Positions 1 to 8,854 of a stretch of 24,524 bases of DNA are shown piece by piece. A model generated the notes under the pieces. That model saw only the letters and a program-made list of their open reading frames with translations, was not told the origin of the DNA and did not search any database. Position 1 is the stretch's first letter. Every line of letters starts with the position of its first letter. Source of the DNA: Planctomycetia bacterium. Its GTDB lineage: Bacteria; Planctomycetota; Phycisphaerae; Phycisphaerales; SM1A02. Location: the NCBI GenBank assembly GCA_005799475.1, contig SYGQ01000214.1, positions 1 to 24,524 on the forward strand. Direction: 5' to 3'. The position numbers and the translations under genes were made by a program.

Positions 1-2023
1 CGAACTGCGCCTCCCAAATCACCAGCGCCGATGGATCGGTGATGGCATACCCGAGCTCGAACCCAACGATCGTGTTCTCGGTGAGCGGGCTATTCCACAC
101 GCGGAAGTTCCCGAGCGCGGCCAGCGGCGTGTGCTTTGCACCTGTGTCTTGGCAGGTCACGACAGCATGCCGGTGGCTGAAGGTGCCGCGCTCAGCATCT
201 TGTCCAGAGAGGCGCACGGCGTGCCCCTCGGTCAGCAGCGATCCGTACGCGAGGAGTTCGGCTTGCGCCCAGTCCACGGGCGCATCGGGATCGAACTGTC
301 CGCGCGCGCCAGTGACCCGCGCAATCGTCTTGTGCGGCGTGATGTGGTCGGGGATGTCGGAGAGCGCGGAAGCGATCTTCGTCAGCGTGGCGAGCGAGAC
401 GCCTGTTTCGATCGCTGTCGCGGTGTAAGCGTTCGAGAGCCCCTTCCAGCGTCCCTCGAAGGCGGCGACGCCGGGGAAGACAGGCTTCGCCTTGACCGCC
501 GTCTGCGCGGCGTCCATGCGGTCATGGACCGCCTTCACCATGGCGTCGACCTCGTCGCGCGTCGCCGCACCGGACGCAACCAAGCGATCGGCGTAGTTCG
601 CGGCGACGCCCGCGTGTGCCTTCACGCGCCGATACAGCAGCGGTTGCGTGAACGATGGTTCGTCGGTCTCGTTGTGGCCGTTCTTGCGGAAGCACCAGAG
701 TTCAACGAGCGCGTCGCGACGGAATGCCTGCCGGAACTCCGTCGCCGTCCGCATCGCCCACACGCACGCCTCGGGATCGTCGCCGTTGACATGAAACACA
801 GGGACATCGAAGCCCTTGGCCATGTCGGAGCAATACGAGCCCCCGAAGACATCCTCTGGGTTGGTCGTGAACCCGACCTGGTTGTTGATGATCACATGCA
901 GCGCACCACCAATGTCGTAGCCAGGAAGCTTCATGAAATTGAAACACTCGGCGACGGAACCCTGTCCGGGGAATGACGAATCGCCATGGACGAGGATTGG
1001 CACAACCTCAGTGCGATCGGTATCGCCGCGGAGGTCCTGTTTCGCGCGCGCACGACCGAGTACGACGGCGTTCACATACTCAAGGTGGGACGCGTTCGCG
1101 GACGCGGTCACTCGCACCGGGCCGGCGGCCGTCGTCACCGTCGCGCTGTGGCCTTGGTGGTACTTCACATCGCCGCCACCTTGAGCGAAAGCCTGTGTCC
1201 ACGACTCCTCGAACTCTGTGAGCGCCTGGTCGTAGCGCTTGCCGACGACATTGACGAGAAGGTTGACGCGTCCACGGTGCGCGAAACCGCAGCAAAACTC
1301 GCGCGCGCCGAGCGCGGCGCCGCTCTCGATGCATTGGTCGAGCATGGGGATGATCGTGTCGGCGCCTTCAAGGCCGAAGCGCTTCTTGCCGACATACCGC
1401 ATCGCGAGGAACGACTCGAACGCGTCGGAGTCGATCAGCTTCCCGAGAATCCGCCGCTGGAGGTCCACACCCACCGTGGCTCGGCCGCGCTCTTGTTCGA
1501 TCCGGCGTTCGAGCCACTGGCGCGCGCCCAGATCGGTGATGTGTGCGAACTCCGCCCCGATGCCTCCGCAGTAGATCCGCTCGAGCAGGGCAATGATGTC
1601 GCCGAGCGGTGCGGGCGAGGCGATGGGCAGGGAAAGGGCATCAAAAGACTGGGCCAAGTGCTCGTCGGTGAGTCCGACGCTCTCCAGCGTGAGCATCTCG
1701 GGGAAGGGTCGTGTGGTTCCCAGTGGGTCCAACTGTGCCGCGAGATGGCCGAATTCGCGGTATCGCTGGACGAGGAGGTCGACCTGTCGCTGCGCGGCAT
1801 GAAGAGTGCCCCCGAGGGTCGATCCCTCTGGTGGTGCAGGAACTCCCGGGCGCGAGAGCCCGAGGTCGAATCCCGCAAAGAACTGCCGCCACTGCGCCTC
1901 GACAGAACTCGGGTCTTTCTGCCAACTCGCGTACAGCGAGTCGATGAACGCCGCGTCCCAACTGTTCACCGACTGCTGCGCGGGTGGCGTCGGACCTGGT
2001 TGTGCGTGGCCTTCGCTGGTCAC
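1..2023 (-). CDS. sucA: 2-oxoglutarate dehydrogenase E1 component, C-terminus beyond window edge
   Basis: This is the thiamine-diphosphate E1 subunit of the 2-oxoglutarate dehydrogenase complex, which decarboxylates 2-oxoglutarate and passes the succinyl group to E2 in the TCA cycle (cytoplasmic). The visible 674 residues match the family in order: the N-terminal helix with a WDAAFIDSLYASW-type motif (about 21-34), CGFAHRGRVN (about 245-254, normally GMAHRGRLN), the ThDP-binding HGDSSFPGQG (346-355), NNQVGFTT, and near the edge the NSPLTENTIVGFE and IWEAQF segments of the transketolase-like domain. There is no E2 domain at the N-terminus, so this is SucA and not the Kgd fusion. About 250 C-terminal residues lie outside the window. 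The GTG start at 2023 is chosen because a TGA stop lies four codons upstream in frame and GGAG (2034-2031) sits 7 nt before it. sucB would be expected beyond position 1. Confidence 0.96.
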   Translation of the reverse strand, partial: MTSEGHAQPGPTPPAQQSVNSWDAAFIDSLYASWQKDPSSVEAQWRQFFAGFDLGLSRPGVPAPPEGSTLGGTLHAAQRQVDLLVQRYREFGHLAAQLDPLGTTRPFPEMLTLESVGLTDEHLAQSFDALSLPIASPAPLGDIIALLERIYCGGIGAEFAHITDLGARQWLERRIEQERGRATVGVDLQRRILGKLIDSDAFESFLAMRYVGKKRFGLEGADTIIPMLDQCIESGAALGAREFCCGFAHRGRVNLLVNVVGKRYDQALTEFEESWTQAFAQGGGDVKYHQGHSATVTTAAGPVRVTASANASHLEYVNAVVLGRARAKQDLRGDTDRTEVVPILVHGDSSFPGQGSVAECFNFMKLPGYDIGGALHVIINNQVGFTTNPEDVFGGSYCSDMAKGFDVPVFHVNGDDPEACVWAMRTATEFRQAFRRDALVELWCFRKNGHNETDEPSFTQPLLYRRVKAHAGVAANYADRLVASGAATRDEVDAMVKAVHDRMDAAQTAVKAKPVFPGVAAFEGRWKGLSNAYTATAIETGVSLATLTKIASALSDIPDHITPHKTIARVTGARGQFDPDAPVDWAQAELLAYGSLLTEGHAVRLSGQDAERGTFSHRHAVVTCQDTGAKHTPLAALGNFRVWNSPLTENTIVGFELGYAITDPSALVIWEAQF

Positions 2024-2133
2024 GAATGGGCTCCGTCAGGGGGGGCGCTGGGCGTCACAGGGCCGCTGCCCTGCTCGAAATGCAAGTGTAGCGACCAGCG
2101 GGAAAATCGGCTGATTCTGAGCGCGTTCCCCCG
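2024..2133 (-). promoter_or_regulatory. priA-sucA intergenic region, probable sucA leader
   Basis: A 110-bp gap between the priA stop and the sucA start, large compared with the other same-strand gaps here, so sucA may have its own promoter. On the minus strand there is a weak -10-like TACACT (2090-2085) with no convincing -35 box, then a 6-bp perfect hairpin, then the GGAG ribosome binding site. I cannot call a promoter with certainty. Confidence 0.3.
2058..2073. repeat. perfect 6-bp inverted repeat in the sucA leader
   Basis: CAGGGC (2058-2063) and GCCCTG (2068-2073) form a GC-rich stem with a 4-nt loop. No T-run follows on either strand, so it does not look like an intrinsic terminator. 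It lies about 35 nt upstream of the sucA start and could be a leader hairpin or chance. Confidence 0.4.
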
Positions 2134-4440
2134 TCAGAGGAGCGCAACGGGATCGACATCGACCGCGACCGACTCGCCCGGGACGAGGATTCCGGCGTTG
2201 CGAGCAGCCGTGATCAGGCGCTGAAGATCAGCGGCCGTTGGCGAGTGGATCTCGACTTGGATCCGAGAACGATCCGCGATGCGAGCGATCGGGCACGGCG
2301 CGGGATCGTGGACTGCAGACTCGGCGTGCCCAGGGAGCAAGCGCAGTGCAACGGCCGCCTTCGTCGCGAGCGCCTCGGCGATGTCTCGGCGTTCGTCGCG
2401 GAAGACCACGCGGGCGAGTCGCGTCGCCGGGGGCAGCCCGTGTCGGAGGCGCACGGTCATCTCTTGGGTCGCGAATCCCTCGTAGTCCTGAGCCGCTGCA
2501 GCGAGGATCGGCGCGGCGTCGGGTTGAAAGGTCTGCACGATGGCACGCCCAGGACTCTCGCCTCGACCGCATCGGCCGCTGACCTGCGACACGAGTTGGA
2601 ATGTCCGTTCGCTCGCGCGGAAGTCGGGAAGATTGAGCGCGGTGTCCGCGCTGATGACGCCGACGACGCGAACATTCGGGAAGTCGAGCCCCTTGGCGAG
2701 CATCTGCGTGCCAAGGAGAAGTCGGATCTCGCCGCGGCCGAACGCCCCCAGAGTTCTGTGGAAGTCTGCGCCAGTTCCCATCGTGTCGCTGTCGACGCGT
2801 GCCATCGCACCCTCGCGGACGAGTTCCGGGAACAGCCTCCCAAGTTCCTCTTCGACGCGCTGTGTCCCGAGCCCGAAGATGGCGATCCCCTTCGAGCATC
2901 GTGGGCACTTCCTCGGGACGACCTGCATGGCCTGGCAGTGGTGGCAGCGGGTCGTACGCATCATCTGTGTCAGCGGCGTGCCCTCGTGAACCACCATCCC
3001 CGCTTCACAGTGGTCGCACCGCATCATCCATCCGCAGGAGGAGTCCGCGCACGCGATCCAGTTGGCGTACCCACGCCGATTCAGGAGCACGATCGCCTGG
3101 CCGCCACCGTCGAGCGCCCCGCGGAGCGCATGTTCGAGCGTGGGCCCGATGAGGTGCACGCGGCGATCTCGCCGAAGGCGCGACTCGACGCGGAAGTCCA
3201 CAACCTCGACGCGTGGTGTCCGCATGCCCGGCGGTCGGTGCGTGAGACGGTGCAACCTCGACACCCCACGCGATGTTGCGTTCCACCAACTCTCGAGGCT
3301 CGGCGTGGCGCTCCCGAGGACGATCGGGCAGCCGCTCATCTGCGCGCGCCGGATCGCCACATCGCGTCCGTGGTAGCGAGGAGCCTGATCCTGCTTGTAC
3401 GAGTGATCGTGCTCTTCGTCGACGACGACGAGCCCGAGTTGGCCATCCGGAACGGGCGCGAAGATCGCACTGCGCGCGCCGAGAACGACGCCTGCACGCA
3501 TCTGGCCTGCGGCGATCCACTGCTCGTGGCGCTGCGCCTGTGTGAGCCCCGAGTGCAAGACCGCGATGGGGTGACTGCGCAGCCGCGAGGCAATCCGTCC
3601 CCATGTCTGTGGGGTAAGCGCAATCTCGGGGACCAGGACCAGCACACTCTTTCCCCGCGCCAGAACGCGCTCGGCGAGCCTGAGGTAGACCTCGGTCTTG
3701 CCCGATCCGGTGACGCCGAACAGAAGATGTTGGGAGAAGCCCGCGCCAATCGTGGCGCCGATGGACTCAACGGCCTCCGATTGCTCTGCGGTCAGCGTTG
3801 GCGGCGGTGCGTCGTCGAGCTGCGTCCGAGTCCAGCGCGCGTGAACTTCGCTGCGATGGCTCCCCTCGAGATGTCCGCTGCGCAGAAGCGCCAGGATGGG
3901 CGCGCGCGTGGCGAGCCCGCTCGCCTCGCGGAGGGAGTCGATATCGATGGGAGACCCATCGGGCGATGCGCTCACGAGTGCATCGAGGATCGCGCGGCGC
4001 TTCGGGTGGAGTTTTCCACCCGGCGGCGACGGCACGAGCGACACGAGGAGACGCGTCACGGATCCCACCCCCTTCCTGACAGCCGCTGGCGTGATGCTCG
4101 CGAGCGTCACGCCGATGGGCGCGCAGTAATAGGACGAGATCCACTGCGCCAGTTGCACGAGTCCGAGCGGAAGTGGTGGCTGCGAGCGATCGACGCGCAA
4201 CGCCGCTTTCACACGCCGCGCGTCGAGTCCGCGGTCGAGGAGTTCCTTCCCGCCGTGAGCCACGACCACTCCTGCGACGGGTCGGTCGCCACGCCCCAGC
4301 GGCACTTCAACGCGTGCACCGGGGCCGACCTCCCCGAGCGCGTCATCCGCGCGATAGGTGAGGCCGTCGGGATATCGATCCATTCCGCGTTCGACTGCGA
4401 CGCGGATGTACGCCACCGACGAAGTCGCGGGTGCGCTCAT
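2134..4440 (-). CDS. priA: primosomal replication-restart helicase PriA (N')
   Basis: This is a superfamily 2 3'-to-5' DNA helicase that reloads the replisome at stalled forks. The 768-residue length is close to E. coli PriA (732). Seen in order: the N-terminal DNA-binding domain (about 10-110), Walker A GVTGSGKT (242-249), Walker B DEEH (341-344), LGSATPSLE (motif III, about 375-383), eight zinc-binding cysteines at 464, 469, 475, 478, 499, 502, 512 and 515, then GTQMLAKGLDFP (577-588) and the QVSGRCGRG motif VI. The first cysteine pair is spaced C-X4-C where E. coli has C-X2-C; the other three pairs are C-X2-C. The ATG at 4440 overlaps the carA stop as ATGA, which suggests translational coupling. 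No dnaT, priB or dnaC is in the window. Confidence 0.97.
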   Translation of the reverse strand: MSAPATSSVAYIRVAVERGMDRYPDGLTYRADDALGEVGPGARVEVPLGRGDRPVAGVVVAHGGKELLDRGLDARRVKAALRVDRSQPPLPLGLVQLAQWISSYYCAPIGVTLASITPAAVRKGVGSVTRLLVSLVPSPPGGKLHPKRRAILDALVSASPDGSPIDIDSLREASGLATRAPILALLRSGHLEGSHRSEVHARWTRTQLDDAPPPTLTAEQSEAVESIGATIGAGFSQHLLFGVTGSGKTEVYLRLAERVLARGKSVLVLVPEIALTPQTWGRIASRLRSHPIAVLHSGLTQAQRHEQWIAAGQMRAGVVLGARSAIFAPVPDGQLGLVVVDEEHDHSYKQDQAPRYHGRDVAIRRAQMSGCPIVLGSATPSLESWWNATSRGVSRLHRLTHRPPGMRTPRVEVVDFRVESRLRRDRRVHLIGPTLEHALRGALDGGGQAIVLLNRRGYANWIACADSSCGWMMRCDHCEAGMVVHEGTPLTQMMRTTRCHHCQAMQVVPRKCPRCSKGIAIFGLGTQRVEEELGRLFPELVREGAMARVDSDTMGTGADFHRTLGAFGRGEIRLLLGTQMLAKGLDFPNVRVVGVISADTALNLPDFRASERTFQLVSQVSGRCGRGESPGRAIVQTFQPDAAPILAAAAQDYEGFATQEMTVRLRHGLPPATRLARVVFRDERRDIAEALATKAAVALRLLPGHAESAVHDPAPCPIARIADRSRIQVEIHSPTAADLQRLITAARNAGILVPGESVAVDVDPVALL

Positions 4441-5687
4441 CGCGCCACGAGTTCGCCCTTGGCGATGCTCGCGGCGAGGCCTTGGGCGCGCCCCATCCCA
4501 TCGGTCGAGACCGGATGGCGAGTCTCCATCATTTCGATGAAGCAGTCGAAGAGGTAATCCGAGTCGTGCGGTCCAGGCGACGCTTCGGGGTGGTACTGGA
4601 CGCTGAAGATCGGTTTCGTCGTGTGGCGGAACCCGGCGATCGTCGCATCATTGAGGTGGATGTGCGTGGGCTCCCCGCCGGCGGCGACGAGGGTCGCCTC
4701 GTCCACACAGAACCCGTGGTTCTGGCTGGTGATTTCAATGCGACCCGAGAGGAGGTTGCGAACGGGCTGGTTGGAGCCTCGATGGCCAAACTTCAACTTG
4801 TATGTCTTCGCCCCAAGGGCGAGCGCAAGAAGCTGGTGCCCGAGGCAGATCCCGAAGGTCGGAATCTCACCCGCGAGCGCGCGGAGCGTGCGGACCGTCG
4901 CTTCGACCGCTGCCGGGTCGCCGGGTCCGTTGGAGACGAAGAGGCCATCGGGCTTGAGCGCGCGGATGGTCTGCGCGGAAGCATCGTGAGGCAGCGCATG
5001 CACGATGCAGTTGCGCTGGCGCAGGTTTCTGTAGATGTTCCGCTTCGCGCCGCAGTCAAGGGCGACGACCGTGAGCGTGCGCGTGGCCACTCGCATTCCG
5101 GCCTCGGTGCGCGGCGCCCACTCTCCCAGCGGCTCCTCCCATCGCGTGGCGCAACGCGGACTCACCCCGCTCGCCAAGTCGAGGCCTGTCATCGATGCGG
5201 CATTGCGCGCGCGGGCTACGAGCGCGTCGTCCGTGGAAGATACATCGTCGGAGATCACGCCATTCATCGAACCTGCCGTGCGCAACCTTCGCACGAGCGC
5301 CCTCGTATCGATGTGGTGGATTCCCGGGATCCCATGCCGTTGAAGCCAGTCCGACAGGCTCTCGACCGCTCGTTGGTTCGAGTGGATGCGGCTCAACTCG
5401 CGGATCACGAAGCCGGCGACCGTTGGTCGTGCACTCTCGACATCCTCGCGCGCGATCCCATAGTTGCCCACTTGTGTGGCAGTGATCGTGAGAACCTGGC
5501 CGGTGTAGGAGGGATCGGTGAGAGCCTCCTGATACCCGGTCATCGCCGTGTTGAACACGACCTCGCCGATGCCGGTCTTTCCATCGGTCGTCGCTCCGAA
5601 TCCGAGCCCATGAAAGACCGCGCCATCGGCCAGCGCCAAGCGGCACGGGCGTTGCACGGGCGCAGAAGCACCGCGGGAATTGGGCAT
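4437..5687 (-). CDS. carA: carbamoyl-phosphate synthase, small (glutaminase) subunit
   Basis: It hydrolyses glutamine and channels ammonia to CarB for carbamoyl phosphate, feeding pyrimidine and arginine synthesis in the cytoplasm. The 416 residues show the N-terminal CarA domain (about 15-160, with the FNTAMTGYQE motif at 45-54) and a class I glutamine amidotransferase domain (about 205-395) with the triad Cys281 (in FGICLGHQ), His366 and Glu368 (in QYHPEASPGPHD). The VSNGPGDP motif is at 251-258. An in-frame TGA lies just three codons upstream of the ATG at 5687, so the start cannot be further out; I see no strong Shine-Dalgarno. It is coupled to priA by a 4-bp overlap. carB is not in this window. 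Confidence 0.97.
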   Translation of the reverse strand: MPNSRGASAPVQRPCRLALADGAVFHGLGFGATTDGKTGIGEVVFNTAMTGYQEALTDPSYTGQVLTITATQVGNYGIAREDVESARPTVAGFVIRELSRIHSNQRAVESLSDWLQRHGIPGIHHIDTRALVRRLRTAGSMNGVISDDVSSTDDALVARARNAASMTGLDLASGVSPRCATRWEEPLGEWAPRTEAGMRVATRTLTVVALDCGAKRNIYRNLRQRNCIVHALPHDASAQTIRALKPDGLFVSNGPGDPAAVEATVRTLRALAGEIPTFGICLGHQLLALALGAKTYKLKFGHRGSNQPVRNLLSGRIEITSQNHGFCVDEATLVAAGGEPTHIHLNDATIAGFRHTTKPIFSVQYHPEASPGPHDSDYLFDCFIEMMETRHPVSTDGMGRAQGLAASIAKGELVAR

Positions 5688-5823
5688 GGTGGGTCATCAT
5701 AGTCCACGGTCGCTTGCGGCCATTCGGAATGCCGCTTAGTCTTCCCGTCTCGCCAGGTAGGCGGACGGGATCGACCCGTATCGGCAAGGTCGCCGCGCCA
5801 CAGTTCACCCCAAAGCAGACCCC
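5688..5823. promoter_or_regulatory. divergent carA / secretin intergenic region
   Basis: This 136-bp gap must carry promoters for the leftward carA-priA unit and the rightward secretin unit. A weak forward candidate is TTGCGG (5714-5719), a 17-nt spacer and TAGTCT (5737-5742). A short inverted repeat ACGGG/CCCGT with a 5-nt loop spans 5765-5779. I do not recognise a pyrimidine-attenuator leader in front of carA; both assignments are tentative. Confidence 0.3.
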
Positions 5824-8805
5824 ATGATCTCCAAGACTTCACTCGGCGTGACGAGCGTGCTCGTCATCGTGGCCTCTGGACTCGTCAACGCGACGGCGCT
5901 CGGGCTTCAGGATGCTCCGGCGTCGAACGACCCCGCATCGTCCGGGTCCCAATCGAGCTCCACCGTCCAGATGCTCCGCACGCAGGCCCGACAGGCGATG
6001 ACACGGAGCCAGTGGGCCGCCGCGGCCGACCTCTGGGCAGCGATTCTCGCGCAGGAACCCGGCGATGACGAAGCGACAAAGGCCCTCGCGGATGTGCAGG
6101 CAGCGATGAATCAGGGGACAGCCATCGACTCGGTCGCGGGCGAGGCGGCGGTGCACCGAGAGGGCGCCCAGGTCGAGTTCAACAATGCGTTGGTTCGTGC
6201 GGATGAGTTGTACGATCGAGGCGACTACGCCGGGGCTGAGCGGGTCGTTGTCCAGGCGAAGGCCGGCCTCGCACGCAGCCGCGGGCTCCTCGCTGCGGCC
6301 GACTATGAGGAGCGCATGGCTCGCGCCGATGCTGACCTCGTCAAGATCAAGGCGGCGCAGACTGACGAAGCCGACACAGAAAAGGCCAACGCCGCAGACA
6401 CGCAGCGGGCTGACGCGATGGCGCTCAACCGACAGCAACTCGAACAGCGTCAGCGAACCATCAACGACAACATGGCGCGCGTCCGCCAACTTCAGTCGGA
6501 ACTCAAGTACCAAGAGGCCCTTGAAGTTGTCCAGGAGATTCTCTTCATCGATCCAAACAACGCCGCGGCGCTCGCGCTGCGCGATGTGATTGAGTCGGGG
6601 ATCCTCTACCGGAGGTACACGGAACTCCAGCGGCGGCGAGCTTTCGCGTTCTCCGAGATGTCTGTTGATTCGCAGGCGTCCTTCGTGCCGCCCAAGGTCA
6701 ACCTCAGCGGCCCCGGCCCGCGAAGCCTTGACGCGATCGTCGCGTACCCCGAAGACTGGCCACAGATTTCGTCGCGTCGCGAGTCCGCGGCCGGCTTCCG
6801 CGACACCGAGGCGGATCAGGCCGTTATGGCGAAGTTGCGCGAGAGGGTCGCCGTCGACTTTGCCGAGACGGAGGCCGAACAGGCCTTCAACTACCTAAAG
6901 GAAGTGACTGGGCTCGACTTCTATGTGGACTGGAAGTCCCTTGATACGGTTGGCATCACCAAGTCCTCCCCGGTGTCGCTCGCATTTCCGCAGATCCGCG
7001 GCGATAAGGCACTCGACCTCACGCTCGAGGCCGCAGGGGGCGACAGTTCGAACCCGACCGATGCCCAAGCCAATCACGGTGACTGGACAATCGAAGACGG
7101 GATCATCGTTGTCGCATCGACCGAGGCACTGGCGCTGCGCCGGGTCACGATCGTCTACGACGTGCGCGACCTCCTCTACATCGTCCCCTACTTCGACAAT
7201 GCGCCGAACTTCAACATCGATGCCGCACTGAATCAGGGCGGCCAGGGCGGCGGCGGTGGTGGAGGCGGCGGTGGTGGAGGCGGCGGCGGCTTCGGCGGAG
7301 GCGGCGGTGGTGGCTTCGGCGGCGGGGGTGGCGGCAGTGGTGGCGGTGGCGGCGGCGGAAGCCTCTTCGGTTCGGGCGGCGATGCCGGCATCGAAGACCA
7401 ACGCGAGCAGATCCTTGAGTCACTCAAGGAACTCATCAAGTACCTCGTCCCTGAAGCGTTCTGGGACAAGGGGGATCTCACCGAGAGCCGCCTCGACGAC
7501 TTCAACGGCAATCTGATCGTGACGGCAACGCCGCGGACTCACCGCGACATCATGAACCTGCTCACCCAACTGCGCGCGGTGCGCGCCATTCAGATCAACA
7601 TCGAGTCTCGCCTCATCGGCGTCGATGTCGAGTGGTTCGAGCAGATCGGCATCGACTTCGATCTCTACTTCAACACGAATCCGGGCATGTTCGACTACGC
7701 GGTTGATCAGGATCCAAACTTCCAGCTGCGGGACTTCTTCTTCCAGAACCCCCCGGGACCGGCCTCGGTGACCTCGGATCCGCGCGTCGGTCAGCTGAAG
7801 AGTCCCGTCGTCTTCAACGGCCTCGGTCAGACCGCGGCCGCGTTCCCGCCAGGGAACCAGACTGCCACCGGTACCGCGATTGCGCCACCGACAGCTGGTA
7901 CAGGAAACCTCACCTACTCGCAGTCCGGACCAACCAACGGTGGCTTCTACAACCCCGTCGGCGTGCGACGGAACGGCGAGAGCTACGGCGGGCTCTATGA
8001 CTCCAACGGTATGTCGCCGGTCAATGTGCAGCAGGAGGGTCTGCCGCTCATTCAGTTGCTCGGCGCATCGATCAAGGGCACCGTGGGTGCGGCCGCGCTG
8101 GCGAACCCAGCGTTGAGCGTTGGTTTCACCTATCTCGACGACATCCAGGTTGATCTCCTCGTCCAGGCCACGCAGGCCGATCAGCGCTCCATGACGCTCA
8201 CGGCGCCGCGGCTGACGCTCTTCAATGGGTCCCGATCGTGGATCTCCTTCGGACAGTCGCAGTCCTATGTGGCGAATGTGCAGGCGGTGACCGGCGACGC
8301 AGCGGGTGCGTTCCAGCCGATCATCCAGAACCTTCGCACGGGTTTCGTCCTCGACATCGAGGCAGTGACGAGCGCGGATCGTCGGTATGTCTCCATGACA
8401 GTCCAGTTCGCACAGAACATTCTCATCAAGTTTGATTCGCAGACCGTCAGTGGAGCCGCCGGTGGTGGCGACGCCTTCGGTCGAGCGGGCTCGTTCCAGG
8501 CGACGATCCAGCTGCCGACGATCGCCGTGACACAGATCAACACGGCGGTCTCCGTGCCGGACAAGGGCACGATCCTCTTGGGTGGTCGCCGCGAGGTGAA
8601 CGAGACCGAGATCGAGGTCGGCGTTCCTGTGCTCTCAAAGATCCCGTTCGTGAATCGGTTCTTCACGAACTCCGTGACGAGCAAGACCGAGACGACCACG
8701 CTGCTGCTCATTCGACCCGAGGTCATTATCCAGCAGGAAGCGGAGGATCTGCTCTTCCCAGGTCTGCAGGATCGACTCGGTTCGGCTGGATCGTCGCGGA
8801 ACTGA
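5824..8805 (+). CDS. type II/IV-pilus-type secretin (GspD/PilQ superfamily), planctomycete form
   Basis: A predicted outer-membrane channel protein of 993 residues. The N-terminus is a signal peptide (hydrophobic about 8-22, likely cut after Ala-Thr-Ala at 25). Residues about 45-115 and 205-260 are TPR-like helices with a charged coiled stretch between them. A small STN/N0-like domain follows (about 340-465: VAVDFAETEAEQAF, then GLDFYVDW), then a glycine tract (472-512), an N-domain (FNGNLIVTATPRTH, about 560) and the secretin beta-barrel domain. The C-terminal signature is clear: VSVPDKGTILLGGRR, VPVLSKIPFVNRFF and TTLLLIRPEVI. No ATPase, inner-membrane platform or pilin gene is nearby, so I cannot say whether it serves type II secretion or a pilus. 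It heads a run of same-strand genes. Confidence 0.9.
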   Translation: MISKTSLGVTSVLVIVASGLVNATALGLQDAPASNDPASSGSQSSSTVQMLRTQARQAMTRSQWAAAADLWAAILAQEPGDDEATKALADVQAAMNQGTAIDSVAGEAAVHREGAQVEFNNALVRADELYDRGDYAGAERVVVQAKAGLARSRGLLAAADYEERMARADADLVKIKAAQTDEADTEKANAADTQRADAMALNRQQLEQRQRTINDNMARVRQLQSELKYQEALEVVQEILFIDPNNAAALALRDVIESGILYRRYTELQRRRAFAFSEMSVDSQASFVPPKVNLSGPGPRSLDAIVAYPEDWPQISSRRESAAGFRDTEADQAVMAKLRERVAVDFAETEAEQAFNYLKEVTGLDFYVDWKSLDTVGITKSSPVSLAFPQIRGDKALDLTLEAAGGDSSNPTDAQANHGDWTIEDGIIVVASTEALALRRVTIVYDVRDLLYIVPYFDNAPNFNIDAALNQGGQGGGGGGGGGGGGGGGFGGGGGGGFGGGGGGSGGGGGGGSLFGSGGDAGIEDQREQILESLKELIKYLVPEAFWDKGDLTESRLDDFNGNLIVTATPRTHRDIMNLLTQLRAVRAIQINIESRLIGVDVEWFEQIGIDFDLYFNTNPGMFDYAVDQDPNFQLRDFFFQNPPGPASVTSDPRVGQLKSPVVFNGLGQTAAAFPPGNQTATGTAIAPPTAGTGNLTYSQSGPTNGGFYNPVGVRRNGESYGGLYDSNGMSPVNVQQEGLPLIQLLGASIKGTVGAAALANPALSVGFTYLDDIQVDLLVQATQADQRSMTLTAPRLTLFNGSRSWISFGQSQSYVANVQAVTGDAAGAFQPIIQNLRTGFVLDIEAVTSADRRYVSMTVQFAQNILIKFDSQTVSGAAGGGDAFGRAGSFQATIQLPTIAVTQINTAVSVPDKGTILLGGRREVNETEIEVGVPVLSKIPFVNRFFTNSVTSKTETTTLLLIRPEVIIQQEAEDLLFPGLQDRLGSAGSSRN
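7237..7359 (+). repeat. GGN triplet tract encoding a polyglycine linker in the secretin
   Basis: 37 of 41 codons (residues 472-512) encode glycine, in runs of 2, 15, 7, 6 and 7 separated by Gln474, Phe490, Phe498 and Ser505. Codons are mixed GGC, GGT, GGA and GGG, so it is low-complexity but not a perfect microsatellite. It links the STN-like domain to the N-domain before the barrel. Confidence 0.9.
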
Positions 8806-8854
8806 CGGCCCGCGGTCGGCAACGCCCGAGAGTCGGTATCCTCGTCGCGAACCT

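Noticed and set aside
2058..2073. Hairpin downstream of priA as an intrinsic terminator
   Set aside because: No T-run follows the stem on the minus strand; retained only as an inverted repeat.
986..2224. 412-codon plus-strand frame opposite sucA
   Set aside because: Shadow of sucA; its composition is that of a reverse-read GC-rich gene, with no family resemblance.
2245..4557. 770-codon open frame on the plus strand, antisense to nearly all of priA
   Set aside because: It mirrors priA codons in a GC-rich gene, has no recognisable domain, is rich in Arg/Ala/His, and priA on the other strand has every family motif.
4431..5702. 423-codon plus-strand frame exactly opposite carA
   Set aside because: Codon-shadow of carA; no domain, and carA has an intact catalytic triad.
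7233..7511. Minus-strand polyproline reading frame
   Set aside because: It is only the reverse reading of the secretin's polyglycine tract.
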